From contig JAJZUT010000025.1 of the NCBI GenBank assembly GCA_021847105.1, forward strand, positions 1 through 43,819: a stretch of DNA of 43,819 nucleotides, written 5' to 3'. The notes beneath the pieces are model-generated. The model saw only the letters and a list, made by a program, of their open reading frames with translations, was not told the DNA's origin and did not search any database. Of this stretch, positions 1 through 8,852 are shown one piece after another; position 1 is the first letter of the stretch; the number at the start of each line of letters is the position of its first letter. The translations under genes and the position numbers were made by a program. This DNA comes from Pseudomonadota bacterium (GTDB lineage Bacteria > Pseudomonadota > Gammaproteobacteria > Steroidobacterales > Steroidobacteraceae).

Positions 1-53
1 GGTAGCAGTCGCGCCACCGCCCGCTCTTTGAATTCGCTGCTGTATCGAGCCAC
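1..53 (-). CDS. IS3-family transposase OrfA, N-terminal fragment (runs off window)
   Basis: Reading leftward from a GTG at 53, the first 17 codons give MARYSSEFKERAVARLL, the typical opening of the helix-turn-helix OrfA of IS3-type transposases, which binds the element ends. A GAGGAG ribosome-binding site lies at 59-64, five bases before the GTG, which supports this start over the other in-frame GTG at 59. The rest lies beyond position 1, so completeness and the presence of OrfB cannot be judged. The identification rests on a short but characteristic N-terminus. Confidence 0.68.
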   Translation of the reverse strand, partial: MARYSSEFKERAVARLL

Positions 54-125
54 TGTCACTCCTCAATGCCCCCAAGATTACAGAGGGATCGAGGCGACAA
101 CTACGGTGACACAGGGGGTAATCCA
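1..125 (-). mobile_element. Terminal part of an IS3-like insertion sequence
   Basis: The 72 bases upstream of the OrfA start look like the noncoding end of an IS. Read on the minus strand, the likely outer tip begins with TGGATTACCCCC at 125, matching the TG...CCCC style of IS3-family termini. The other end is outside the window, so the inverted repeat pair and target duplication cannot be checked, and the boundary at 125 is a guess within a few bases. Confidence 0.45.
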
Positions 126-713
126 GTAGAGGTGCGCCCCATCAGACTGGTGTTGAGCGCGGGCGCGAACGGGGCGGAGTGCGCCGTGACCGCTGTCGCG
201 GCAGCAATTTGCACAGGCCAGCAGATATTCCTATGCGCGCGCCGTGCAGCCCCCGCCACCGGTCAGTGATTTTTCGCACCGCCGTGCGAACCATCACAGA
301 GGTTAGCTTTTCGGTGCTGGCTCGCAAATATCTCCTCTGCATCTGCGAGCCGATTCTCAGCGGTCGGACTACTGCGCCGCCAAGAGTTTGACTCGTGCGA
401 CGACAGTTTCATTGCCACTGCTGCCCCCGACATCATGCGTCCGGATATTCGACAGTTCCCTGCTTTGCCTCAAGGCCTCTAGCCGGCGCGGGCCAGCGTT
501 TTCCCGCTGAGCGGCTCGCTTCGCCGCAAGAGTCCACCTGAATTACTCGTTTTCGTCGGATCGCGCGATCGTTCGCTTCCGCATGCACAGAAGTTTCGGC
601 TGGCAAAAGAATCTTACTCTATGGGTTCGGCGCCGCGGCGCGGGCGCAGGTGGCCCGCTGCAGGCAACCACGGTTGCAAACCCGACCTGCTCATGTCGTC
701 CGGCTATCATTAG
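126..713. other. 588-base stretch without a convincing gene
   Basis: Short ORFs in this stretch overlap one another on both strands and none resembles a known family. The lack of a dominant coding frame contrasts with the packed genes from 1264 onward. It lies between an IS end and a truncated TpsB gene, so decayed accessory DNA is the simplest reading. The one structured element I see is the dyad at 266-297. I could not find the missing N-terminal part of the TpsB gene in the frames I translated by eye just upstream of 714. Confidence 0.5.
266..297. repeat. Interrupted palindrome (7-bp core stem plus 5-bp outer arms)
   Basis: TTCGCAC at 273-279 pairs with GTGCGAA at 284-290 across a 4-base loop. 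After a 2-base mismatch on each side, GTGAT at 266-270 pairs with ATCAC at 293-297. No T-tract follows, so it is a poor intrinsic terminator. It could be an operator, a REP-like unit or a relic of the mobile DNA. Confidence 0.55.
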
Positions 714-1214
714 ACGGCGGGCGGATTCGACGTGCTCGCGCTGCAGCTGGTGCACTCCGAGATCCTTACGCACGCCTTCGTTTTGCAGGCGGCACTATCG
801 GGACAGATCGCGGATAAGAATCTCGACAGTTCGCAGAAATTCTCCCTGGGCGGCCCGAACGGCGTGATGGGCTACGCGGTCGGTGATGGCGGCGGAGATG
901 ACGGCTATCTGGCCGACCTGGAACTATCACATCGGGTGCCTCTACGAAGCATGCCCGGTGCATTGCATGCGGGCGTGCTGGCCCAGTACGGCATGATCCA
1001 CGTCAACCACCAAGACTATCTCAGATACGGCTCGCGCAATCATCTCACCGAGGCCGCATTCGGAACCCGCTTCACATACGCGTGGCGGGGCTGGCAGGTG
1101 ACGGCTTCCTATGGCTGGCGCATCGGTTCGCATGATCGCTCAGGGGCCGCCAGCGCGAGCGGCGGGGAGTTCTGGGCGAGCATCGGCAAGTCGTTCGAGG
1201 GGCTCGGGGACTGA
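714..1214 (+). pseudogene. Truncated TpsB-type transporter (ShlB/FhaC/HecB family), C-terminal remnant
   Basis: The open frame starts right after an in-frame TAG at 711-713 and runs 166 codons to a TGA. The translation contains a GQIADKNLDSSQKFSLGGPNG segment (two pieces here: a GQ-A-KNL strand, then FSLGGPNGV), characteristic of the last third of TpsB outer-membrane barrels, followed by alternating beta-strand-like sequence. Intact TpsB proteins are around 550 residues with a signal peptide, POTRA domains and a 16-strand barrel; here the signal, POTRA domains and most of the barrel are missing. No TpsA exoprotein gene is adjacent. A GTG at 732 could start a short product, but no function is expected from this fragment. 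IS or deletion damage upstream is inferred. Confidence 0.72.
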
Positions 1215-1263
1215 GCCGCAGCCCGGCGGCGGCAGCAGCGTATCCGGGGCCTAGGTGCGCGGG

Positions 1264-2559
1264 CTACTCGCCGCGCTCTCGGGATATGGCCCGGTAGCCA
1301 ATGTCGTGCCGGTAATGCGCTCCGGGCCAGCTGATGGCTGCGACGAGCTCGTAGGCGGTCTGCTGGGCCGCCGTCACGGACGGTCCAAGTCCGACCGCGC
1401 AGAGAACACGACCGCCGTCTGTGAGAACTTGGTCCCCCTCGAGTCGTGTCCCTGCGTGAAATATCTTGCCGCGTCCGGCACAGAGCGCCGCGGCGCGATC
1501 GAGTCCCTCAATGCGCTCTCCTTTGCGCACCGTGTCCGGGTAGCCTCCCGCGGCGAGCACAACGCCGAGCGCCGCTCTCGGGTCCCATTCGGCGCTCACT
1601 GCGTCGAGGTGTCCGGCGAGCGCTGCCTCGCACAGGGTCGTGAGGTCCGAGCGCAGTCGGCTCAGCACCGGCTGGGTCTCCGGATCGCCGAACCGGCAGT
1701 TGAACTCGAGCACATTAGGCGTACCGTCCGCTGCGATCATCAGTCCGGCATAGAGAAATCCCGTGTAGGGCGTGCCGTCGGCAGCGAGCCCCGCAATCGT
1801 GGGCTCGATTACTTCGCGCATGATGCGCGCGTGCAACTCCGGTGTGACGCACGGAGCCGGCGAATAAGCGCCCATGCCGCCGGTGTTCGGCCCGTGATCG
1901 CCGTCGTCACGGCGCTTGTGGTCCTGCGACGTCGCCAGTGGCAGGATGTGTCTGCCATCGGCCATGACGATGAAGCTGACTTCCTCGCCGCGCAGGAATT
2001 CTTCCACGACCACCTGCTCCCCGGAGCTGCCGAACCGGCCGGCAAACATCGTGCCGACCGCCTCGCGAGCCTCAGCGAGTGTCTCGGCGATGATCACGCC
2101 CTTGCCTGCGGCGAGCCCGCTCGCCTTGATCACCACGGGCAGGCTTTGTTGTTCAAGCCAGGCGGCATCGTAGTTCTCGCGCGTGAACGTGCGTGAGCGA
2201 GCCGTGGGTATGCCGTGGCGGGCCAGGAAGTCCTTGGTGAACGCCTTGGAGCCTTCCAGCCGCGCAGCCGCGCCGGTCGGCCCGAAGCACGGCAGGCCTG
2301 CCGCCTGGAATGCATCGACGACTCCTGCCACGAGGGGGCCTTCCGGTCCGACGACGGTGAGTGCCACCGCTTCCTTCTGTGCCAGTGCGACCAGCGCCGG
2401 AATGTTCGCAGCATCCACTGCCACGTTGCGGCACTTCGGCTCGAGCGCGGTGCCGGCATTGCCCGGTGCGACCAGCACCTCCTCGACGCGATCGGAGGCG
2501 GCACATTTCCAGGCGAGCGCGTGTTCGCGCCCGCCTGCGCCGATGATCAGGACCTTCAT
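1264..2559 (-). CDS. purD: Phosphoribosylamine--glycine ligase (GAR synthetase)
   Basis: Catalyses the second step of de novo purine synthesis, joining glycine to phosphoribosylamine with ATP, in the cytoplasm. The 431-residue product has the family's usual length. It opens with the dinucleotide-like VLIIGAGGREHALAWK motif, followed by an ATP-grasp domain with GLAAGKGV and a metal/ATP-binding NVLEFNCRFGDPETQ segment, and a C-terminal domain with GVVLAAGGYPD. The start ATG lies two bases after the purH stop, so the pair is translationally coupled. It is the last gene of the long minus-strand series. No clear terminator was seen between its stop and the convergent TpsB remnant. Confidence 0.97.
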   Translation of the reverse strand: MKVLIIGAGGREHALAWKCAASDRVEEVLVAPGNAGTALEPKCRNVAVDAANIPALVALAQKEAVALTVVGPEGPLVAGVVDAFQAAGLPCFGPTGAAARLEGSKAFTKDFLARHGIPTARSRTFTRENYDAAWLEQQSLPVVIKASGLAAGKGVIIAETLAEAREAVGTMFAGRFGSSGEQVVVEEFLRGEEVSFIVMADGRHILPLATSQDHKRRDDGDHGPNTGGMGAYSPAPCVTPELHARIMREVIEPTIAGLAADGTPYTGFLYAGLMIAADGTPNVLEFNCRFGDPETQPVLSRLRSDLTTLCEAALAGHLDAVSAEWDPRAALGVVLAAGGYPDTVRKGERIEGLDRAAALCAGRGKIFHAGTRLEGDQVLTDGGRVLCAVGLGPSVTAAQQTAYELVAAISWPGAHYRHDIGYRAISRERGE

Positions 2560-2561
2560 CG

Positions 2562-4130
2562 TCAGTGCCGGAAGTGACGCATGCCGGTGAACACCATTGC
2601 CATGTCATGTTCGTCCGCAGCGGCGATGACCTCGGCGTCGTTGCGTGAACCGCCCGGCTGGATGACCGCATTGATGCCGTATTCGGCAGCTACGTCCACT
2701 CCGTCGCGGAACGGGAAGAATGCGTCCGAGGCCATCACGGCGCCTTGAACCGCAAGCTTCTCATCAGCAGCCTTCATGGCGGCGATGCGGCTCGAGTACA
2801 CGCGACTCATCTGTCCGGCGCCAACGCCGACCGTTGCGCGCTCGTGGGCAAAGACGATGGCATTGGACTTGACGAACTTCGCGACCCGCCAAGCGAACAG
2901 CAGGTCGCTGAGCTGCGCCGGAGTTGGCCGGCGGCGCGTGACGACCTTCAACTCCATTGCGCTGACCTCACCAGAGTCGCGGGTCTGAGCGAGCACGCCG
3001 CCCGAGACGCTGCGCAGTTCGAGTCCGGCAGCGGCAGATCTGGCCATGTCCGCGAGCACCATCACCCGTACGTTCGGTTTGGTAGCCATCACGGTGGCCG
3101 CTTCAGCCTCGACGTCCGGCACGGCGATCACCTCCACGAATTGCCGGCTCGTGATGGCGCGGGCCGTGGCGGCATCGAGCGGACGATTGCACGCGATGAT
3201 GCCGCCAAAGGCAGAGGTCGGATCGGTTCGGTACGCCCGTTCGTAGGCCTCGAGGAGCGATGTCGCAAGGGCCACTCCACATGGGTTGGCATGCTTGACG
3301 ATCACGCAGGCCGGCTCATCGAACTGACGCACGCATTCGATGGCGGTGTCGGCATCGGCGATATTGTTGAAGGAGAGATCTTTCCCCTGCAGCAACCGTG
3401 CCCCTGCAAGTCCGCCGCCCCCGAGCGCATCTTCATACAACGCTGCATGCTGATGTGGGTTTTCCCCGTAGCGCAGATCGCGCACCTTCTCGAGCACCAG
3501 GGGCAATGACGCCGGCAGCGCCTCTCCACGGTTGTGTTGTCGCGCCAGATACGCTGCAACCATCGTGTCGTAACGGGCAGTGTGTGCGAACACCTTGGTA
3601 GCCAGATACGCGCGCGTTGCAGCAGTGATGGCGCCGTGTGCGTCGAGCTCCGCTAGCAGGCGGCCATAATCCGCCGGATCGACCGTCGCGGCCACTGCCT
3701 CGTGATTCTTTGCGGCTGCGCGCAACATGGCGGGGCCTCCGATATCGATGTTCTCGATGGCCTCCTCGTAGCTGCAGTTCGTGCGCGCAACCGTCTCGGC
3801 GAACGGATACAGGTTCACCACCAGCAGATCAATCGGATCGATGTCGTGCAGCGCCATCACCTGCTCGTCGGTACCTCGCCGACCGAGCAATCCACCATGA
3901 ATTTTCGGGTGCAGCGTCTTGACCCGTCCGCCCATGATCTCCGGAAAGCCGGTGTGATCGGACACCTCGCGTACCGTGAGTCCGTGCGCGGCGAGCAACT
4001 TTGCAGTTCCACCCGTGGAGAGCAGCTCGATGCCATGGCGGGCCAGTCCGCGCGCCAGATCCACCAAGCCGGTCTTGTCGGAAACGGAAAGCAGTGCCCG
4101 CCGCACGGGCCGCGGAGTCTGATTCATCAC
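2562..4130 (-). CDS. purH: Bifunctional AICAR formyltransferase / IMP cyclohydrolase
   Basis: Carries out the last two steps of IMP synthesis. The 522-residue protein has the usual two domains. The N-terminal MGS-like IMP cyclohydrolase domain shows SVSDKTGL and the HPKIHGGLL segment with GGRVKTLHP before it. The AICAR transformylase domain shows RYGENPHQ, a catalytic KHANPCG segment and QPGGSRND near the C-terminus. It starts 6 bases after fis and ends 2 bases before purD. Placement behind fis is unusual relative to E. coli, where purHD is a separate operon, but common in other gammaproteobacteria. Confidence 0.97.
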   Translation of the reverse strand: MMNQTPRPVRRALLSVSDKTGLVDLARGLARHGIELLSTGGTAKLLAAHGLTVREVSDHTGFPEIMGGRVKTLHPKIHGGLLGRRGTDEQVMALHDIDPIDLLVVNLYPFAETVARTNCSYEEAIENIDIGGPAMLRAAAKNHEAVAATVDPADYGRLLAELDAHGAITAATRAYLATKVFAHTARYDTMVAAYLARQHNRGEALPASLPLVLEKVRDLRYGENPHQHAALYEDALGGGGLAGARLLQGKDLSFNNIADADTAIECVRQFDEPACVIVKHANPCGVALATSLLEAYERAYRTDPTSAFGGIIACNRPLDAATARAITSRQFVEVIAVPDVEAEAATVMATKPNVRVMVLADMARSAAAGLELRSVSGGVLAQTRDSGEVSAMELKVVTRRRPTPAQLSDLLFAWRVAKFVKSNAIVFAHERATVGVGAGQMSRVYSSRIAAMKAADEKLAVQGAVMASDAFFPFRDGVDVAAEYGINAVIQPGGSRNDAEVIAAADEHDMAMVFTGMRHFRH

Positions 4131-4136
4131 AACACG

Positions 4137-4427
4137 TCAGTTTGCGAGGCCGAATTGCCTAAGTTTCTTGCGCAGGGTTCCGCGGTTGATGCCGAGAATG
4201 TCGGCCGCGCGGCTCTGATTGCCTTCCGCGTAATCGAGCACCACCCGAAACAGCGGCTCCTCGACCTCGCGCAATACGAGGCTGTAGAGATCTGCCGGAT
4301 GCGATCCGTTCAGATGCGTGAAATAGTCGCTGAGTGCGCGTTCAGCGTGACTGCGTAGCGGCAGTTCATGGCCGTTGACCCGAATGCCCCCCTCACGCCA
4401 CCGCCCGCTCTTTTTTTTTGCTGTCAT
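4137..4427 (-). CDS. fis: DNA-binding protein Fis
   Basis: Small nucleoid-associated protein that bends DNA and regulates rRNA and growth-phase genes. The 96-residue product matches the usual 98. The C-terminal third has the Fis/NtrC-type helix-turn-helix with GNQSRAADILGINRGTLRKKL, and the middle resembles the Fis dimer core (ALSDYFTHLNG, DLYSLVLREVE). The N-terminus is short, basic and family-atypical, and codons 3-5 contain an A9 run (T9 at 4411-4419 on the plus strand). It follows dusB by 27 bases, as in the E. coli dusB-fis operon, so co-transcription with dusB is expected. A GGGA ribosome-binding motif lies about 9 bases before the ATG. Confidence 0.95.
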   Translation of the reverse strand: MTAKKKSGRWREGGIRVNGHELPLRSHAERALSDYFTHLNGSHPADLYSLVLREVEEPLFRVVLDYAEGNQSRAADILGINRGTLRKKLRQFGLAN

Positions 4428-4454
4428 GTGAAATTCCCGAGTGAATGTGCCTGC

Positions 4455-5495
4455 TCAGGCGGCGCGCATCGAGTGCGCTGCCCCCTCCCACCCGGCCTGC
4501 TCCGTCCGGCCGTTCGCCGCTGAGTGATCCGCCCACGCATCAAAAAATTGGCTTGCGCGGTCCCGCTGCTCGCGTGCGCTCGAGGCCGCCATCAAATTCA
4601 GACGAATCGGCGCCGGGTCGGAAAAACATCGTTCGCAATACCAACCGATGTGCTTGCGAGCGATGCGCACGCCACTTTCCTCGCCGTAAAAATCGTACAG
4701 GGAATCGAGGTGAGCGAGGATGATATCACGCACCTCTGCGCGCGACAGCGCCGGGTCGGAACGGCCCTCGAGCAGTGCGTCGACTGCACCGAACAACCAG
4801 GGCTGACCGAAGCTTGCGCGTCCGATCATGACACCGTCGGCCCCAGTGAAATCAATCACTTTGCGAGCATCTTCGGGCGTGCGGATGTCGCCGTTTGCGA
4901 ACACCGGGATGCGTACTCGGGACTTGATTTCGCGCACGGTTTCGTATTCGGCCTCGCCCTGGTAGAAATCGGCACGGGTGCGGCCGTGAACGGCGAGCGC
5001 TTGAACACCGCTGCCCTCGGCAATGCGCGCGATCTCGATGCCATTGCGGTGCTCGCGATCCCAGCCGGTGCGGATCTTCAGGGTCACCGGCACGTCGACT
5101 GCGCGCACCACCGTTTCGAGAATGCGCGCGACGAGCGGTTCGTCACGCAGCAGCGCCGAGCCGCAGAGCTTGCCGCATACTTTTTTGGCCGGACAGCCCA
5201 TGTTCAGATCGATGATCTGCGCGCCGTGCTCAACACTGAGACGGGCCGCTTCGGCGAGCACGTGCGCCTCGGCGCCTGCGAGCTGCACGACGCGCGGCTC
5301 CGGTTCGCCAGCGTGGTTGAGGCGCCGGCGCGATTTCGGAGTGTCCCAAAGCCGCGCATCGGAGGTGAGCATTTCCGAGGCGGCGAGCCCTGCGCCGAGA
5401 CGCCGGCACAGGATCCGAAACGGCCGATCCGTGACCCCTGCCATGGGTGCCAGTACCGCGCGAGACGGTAGCGTGTACGGTCCGACGCGCAGCAT
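4455..5495 (-). CDS. dusB: tRNA-dihydrouridine synthase B
   Basis: FMN enzyme that reduces specific uridines in the tRNA D-loop. The chosen ATG at 5495 overlaps the stop of the upstream gene as TGATG and gives MLRVGPYTLPS..., which aligns with the start of E. coli DusB; an in-frame ATG seven codons upstream is less likely. The 346-residue protein has the N-terminal flavin-binding APMAGVTDRPFR motif, the catalytic-cysteine NMGCPAKKVCGK motif, and the TIM-barrel VFANGDI and GVMIGRA segments. The C-terminal helical domain follows. The family usually has about 320 residues, so there is a modest C-terminal extension. It precedes fis in the classical order. Confidence 0.95.
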   Translation of the reverse strand: MLRVGPYTLPSRAVLAPMAGVTDRPFRILCRRLGAGLAASEMLTSDARLWDTPKSRRRLNHAGEPEPRVVQLAGAEAHVLAEAARLSVEHGAQIIDLNMGCPAKKVCGKLCGSALLRDEPLVARILETVVRAVDVPVTLKIRTGWDREHRNGIEIARIAEGSGVQALAVHGRTRADFYQGEAEYETVREIKSRVRIPVFANGDIRTPEDARKVIDFTGADGVMIGRASFGQPWLFGAVDALLEGRSDPALSRAEVRDIILAHLDSLYDFYGEESGVRIARKHIGWYCERCFSDPAPIRLNLMAASSAREQRDRASQFFDAWADHSAANGRTEQAGWEGAAHSMRAA

Positions 5496-6529
5496 CAGCG
5501 TGGTCCGTGTGCGCACACGACGGCGCCACCTTCGCGCAGGCAGGCGTCTATCTCGAATCCGATTGCCTGCGGGCCGGGGTTCTCGAACGCCACGACCGCA
5601 TCGATGCGGCCGCCGGCCGGCAGCATCGCGGCAGTCGGCGCCGACGGTGCCAGATAGTCGCTCGGTGATACGTCACGGGCCGCGATGGTTCGCCCGTATC
5701 GATCCTGCAAGGTTACCCGCAGCAATGGCAGCGGTAGCGGCCAGGGTCCCTGATTGGCGATGCTGGCCCGCACCGTGATCTGGTGAGGGTTGCTGCCGCT
5801 CACCGTGGCGCCAAGCTGGCGGGCCTGATAGGCGCGCACGTTCCAGCGCGGCACGATCGGGATGCCGAGTGCGCCGTAGACGGCGCGCACCGTCGGTCCG
5901 ACCGATGGCACGGTGGCAAGTGTTCCGCGGTAGTGATTGATCAACTGGCCGGCGAGCGCCAGCAGCAGCACGAGACTGCCGAGGACCCAAGCGCCGGTAT
6001 GTGACTCACCGGCGGGTTCGAGCTCGAACTCCGCCGGCACTGCCTCAGCGGGAGCACTCGGCTGCGGGTGCGTCTCGGCGGGACTCTCGGCTCGTTCCAG
6101 CGGCAGTTCAGCAGCGGTCAGGATGGGCTGCTCGTGAGGGGGGGGCGTTTCCGGCAGCGCTTCGCTCAGGGCCCGCTGCGGCTCGTCCGGCGGTGGGACT
6201 TCTTCCGGTCCAACCCAGATGTCCTCCTCCGGCGGGCTCTCCGGCGTGCTCTCAAAAGTGTAGTGCGCCGATGACGGCTCCTCCTCGGTCGCCACGGCGT
6301 CACCGGCAGGCTCCGGGGCCGGTGAGGGCTCAGGGGATGAGGCAGTCGTGGTCGACGGCGCAGGCGTTTCCGGTGCCGCGGGCGTTTCCTGCGGTGCGGT
6401 CTCCGAGAGTGACTCCAGCGCGTTGAAGACGCTACGGCAGCGCCCGCAACGCACATGTCCCTGCGCGGCCCGCAGGTCCGCGGCCGTGACCACCAGCATC
6501 AAACCGCATTTCGGGCAGACGGTGAACAT
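5495..6529 (-). CDS. DUF3426 zinc-ribbon, single-pass membrane protein
   Basis: The 344-residue product starts with a zinc ribbon: CPKC at residues 5-8 and CGRC at about 28-31, of the MJ0042 type. A long Pro/Glu/Ala-rich, probably disordered linker follows (about 45-165), then one transmembrane helix (about 183-203, rich in Leu/Ala), and a C-terminal DUF3426 domain resembling a beta-sandwich. The layout predicts a cytoplasmic zinc ribbon and a periplasmic C-terminal domain. The exact function is not known to me. The start ATG directly follows the prmA stop (TAAATG) and its stop overlaps dusB, so it is embedded in the operon between prmA and dusB, a common place for this family in gammaproteobacteria. 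Confidence 0.85.
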   Translation of the reverse strand: MFTVCPKCGLMLVVTAADLRAAQGHVRCGRCRSVFNALESLSETAPQETPAAPETPAPSTTTASSPEPSPAPEPAGDAVATEEEPSSAHYTFESTPESPPEEDIWVGPEEVPPPDEPQRALSEALPETPPPHEQPILTAAELPLERAESPAETHPQPSAPAEAVPAEFELEPAGESHTGAWVLGSLVLLLALAGQLINHYRGTLATVPSVGPTVRAVYGALGIPIVPRWNVRAYQARQLGATVSGSNPHQITVRASIANQGPWPLPLPLLRVTLQDRYGRTIAARDVSPSDYLAPSAPTAAMLPAGGRIDAVVAFENPGPQAIGFEIDACLREGGAVVCAHGPR

Positions 6530-7435
6530 TTAGATCGATGATTCGCCAGTCGGTGTCGAGTTGCGCCGCCCGCTGAGGGCGATCCAGTCGTCCCGCAGCG
6601 CATCGGGGCGAAGATCAAACCACCGATGGTACGCCTCGGTGAGCTCGCGCGCGTCCGCCTGGAGCACCCCGGAGAGCAGAATCGAGCCGCCCGGCGCTAC
6701 GAGCGAGGCGAAGCGAGGAGCCAACGCCACGAGCGGCGCGCACAGGATATTGGCCATCAACAGTGCCACGGGGGCGCTGAGATCAGCGGCTGCGGCGCAG
6801 GTCCGGATCTGTGCCGTCAGTCCGTTTGCCGCGGCGTTGTCGTGAGTTGCGAGCAGAGCCTGTGGATCGATGTCGAAGCACTGCACGGTGCGCGCACCAA
6901 GCCGGGCGGCCGCCAGCGCCAGGATGCCCGAACCGCAGCCGTAGTCGATGACCTCGCACGCCCGCGGCGGATGGGCATCCAGCCACTGCAGGCAGAGTGC
7001 GGTGGTGGGATGGCTGCCGGTGCCGAAGGCAAGGCCGGGGTCGAGCCGCACCACCGCCGCGTCGGGGTCGGGAACCGATTCATGCTGTGGGCAGATCCAC
7101 AGTCGCTCGCCGAAGCGCGTGGCGTGAAAATCCCGCAGCCACTCGCGCTCCCAGACCCGATCCGCGACACGGCGCACCTCGAGCGTTTCCGGTGGCACAC
7201 CGAGCGCGACGCTCAGGGTCCGCACCGTGTCGTCGGTCGGCGCATCGGGCGCGAACAGGGCCTGCAGCCGGGTCGATGGCCACAGCCGGAACTCCCCGGG
7301 TGCGGGTTCGAGAACCGGCTCATCGCGCGCATCGGCGAACGTGACGGCGCTGGCACCGCATTCGAAGCAGGCCTGCTCGGCGCTGTCCGCTGACAGGGCG
7401 CCCAGCTCGAAGCTGATCTGCAGGAACTCGCTCAT
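6530..7435 (-). CDS. prmA: Ribosomal protein L11 methyltransferase
   Basis: Trimethylates lysines and the N-terminus of ribosomal protein L11 using S-adenosylmethionine. The 301-residue protein has the PrmA-specific N-terminal domain (about 1-100), then a Rossmann methyltransferase fold with DPGLAFGTGSHPTT (PrmA signature), VIDYGCGSGILALAA (SAM motif I), CFDIDPQA (motif II) and LLMANILCAPL (NxL-type motif). It lies 61 bases after accC and abuts the DUF3426 gene. No strong ribosome-binding motif is visible upstream of the ATG. Confidence 0.96.
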   Translation of the reverse strand: MSEFLQISFELGALSADSAEQACFECGASAVTFADARDEPVLEPAPGEFRLWPSTRLQALFAPDAPTDDTVRTLSVALGVPPETLEVRRVADRVWEREWLRDFHATRFGERLWICPQHESVPDPDAAVVRLDPGLAFGTGSHPTTALCLQWLDAHPPRACEVIDYGCGSGILALAAARLGARTVQCFDIDPQALLATHDNAAANGLTAQIRTCAAAADLSAPVALLMANILCAPLVALAPRFASLVAPGGSILLSGVLQADARELTEAYHRWFDLRPDALRDDWIALSGRRNSTPTGESSI

Positions 7436-7496
7436 TGCCGGTGCGCGAGCACGTCGTCCCGTCGCGCGCTGCGTTCGCGCATGCGCGCCGGCCGAC

Positions 7497-8840
7497 TCAT
7501 TTCAGACCCAAGCGCCGCTCAAGATAATGAATGTCGGTGCCGCCCTTCTGGAAGGTCGCATGGTTGCAGATCTCCTGATGCAGCGGAACGTTGGTCTTGA
7601 TGCCCTCGATCACCATCTCGCCCAGCGCATTGCGCATGCGCGCAATCGCCGTCTCGCGTGACTCGCCGTGCGTGATGAGCTTGGCGATGAGCGAATCGTA
7701 GTTCGGCGGAACGTTGTATCCGGAGTACACGTGGCTGTCGACCCGCACGCCGGGACCGCCGGGCGCGTGCCAGAGCCGGATTGGCCCCGGTGAGGGCATG
7801 AACGTCTTGGCGTCCTCGGCATTGATCCGGCACTCGATCGCGTGGCCCCGGATCTGCACGTCGTTTTGCACGTACGGCAGACGCTCTCCGGCGGCGATGA
7901 GCAGCTGCATCTTGACCAGATCAATGCCGGTGATCAGTTCGGTGACCGGATGCTCGACCTGGATGCGCGTGTTCATCTCGATGAAGTAGAACTCACCATC
8001 CTGATAAAGGAACTCGAGCGTGCCGGCACTTCGGTAGCCGACCGCGACGCAGGCCTCGACGCACCGCTCTCCCATCAGGCGCCGCTGACGGGGCGTGATG
8101 CCTGGGGCCGGCGCCTCCTCGAGCACCTTCTGGTGCCGCCGCTGCATTGAGCAGTCGCGTTCGCCGAGGTGGATGACGTTGCCGTGATGGTCCGCGAGCA
8201 CCTGAAATTCAATATGCCGCGGTCGCTCCAGGAATTTTTCCATGTAAACCTGGTCGTTGCCGAAGGCGGCCTGTGCCTCGCTGCGCGTGACTCCAATTGA
8301 ATTGAGCAGCGATGCGTCGCTGTGAACGACGCGCATGCCGCGTCCGCCGCCCCCGCCCGAGGCCTTGATCATCACCGGGTAGCCGATCTCGCGGGCAATG
8401 CGGAAGTTCTCATCGGGATCGTCCCCGAGCGGGCCGTCTGATCCCGGCACGCACGGCACGCCGTGCGCCTTCATCACGCGGATTGCCGAGACTTTGTCGC
8501 CCATGGTGCGGATGGTCTCGGCTTTGGGCCCGACGAACACAAAGCCGCTGTTCTCGACCCGTTCAGCAAAATCGGCATTCTCGGAGAGAAAGCCGTAACC
8601 CGGATGGATCGCCACCGCATCGGTGACCTCCGCGGCGCTGATGATTGCCGGCATGTTCAGATAGCTGGCCGCCGAGGGCGGCGGCCCGATGCATACCGAC
8701 TCGTCGGCGAGCAGCACGTGCTTGAGACTGTAATCGGCCGTCGAGTGCACCGCGACGGTCTTGATGCCGAGCTCGCGGCAGGCCCGCAGGATGCGCAGGG
8801 CAATTTCCCCGCGGTTGGCGATGAGCACCTTTTCCAGCAT
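7497..8840 (-). CDS. accC: Acetyl-CoA carboxylase, biotin carboxylase subunit
   Basis: ATP-dependent carboxylation of biotin on AccB, the first half-reaction of fatty acid synthesis. The 447 residues match the E. coli length of 449. The biotin carboxylase N-domain starts MLEKVLIANRGEIALRI; the ATP-grasp domain has the glycine-rich SGGGGGRGM loop, the HIEFQVLAD segment and FIEMNTRIQVEHPVTE with the catalytic/metal residues; the C-domain has GHAIECRINAED. The start lies 12 bases after the accB stop, as expected for the accBC operon. Confidence 0.98.
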   Translation of the reverse strand: MLEKVLIANRGEIALRILRACRELGIKTVAVHSTADYSLKHVLLADESVCIGPPPSAASYLNMPAIISAAEVTDAVAIHPGYGFLSENADFAERVENSGFVFVGPKAETIRTMGDKVSAIRVMKAHGVPCVPGSDGPLGDDPDENFRIAREIGYPVMIKASGGGGGRGMRVVHSDASLLNSIGVTRSEAQAAFGNDQVYMEKFLERPRHIEFQVLADHHGNVIHLGERDCSMQRRHQKVLEEAPAPGITPRQRRLMGERCVEACVAVGYRSAGTLEFLYQDGEFYFIEMNTRIQVEHPVTELITGIDLVKMQLLIAAGERLPYVQNDVQIRGHAIECRINAEDAKTFMPSPGPIRLWHAPGGPGVRVDSHVYSGYNVPPNYDSLIAKLITHGESRETAIARMRNALGEMVIEGIKTNVPLHQEICNHATFQKGGTDIHYLERRLGLK

Positions 8841-8852
8841 GGCAGGACGCGC

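Noticed and set aside
1255..2196. Long plus-strand frame across purD
   Set aside because: Shadow frame of a clear purD gene; no recognisable protein motifs.
12..4415. An 18-base identity between the IS OrfA start (near 14-31) and the start of fis (near 4396-4413): AAAGAGCGGGCGGTGGCG
   Set aside because: The match lies in different reading frames of unrelated genes, and for 44 kb of GC-rich DNA one such match is not very surprising. No longer repeat extends from it.
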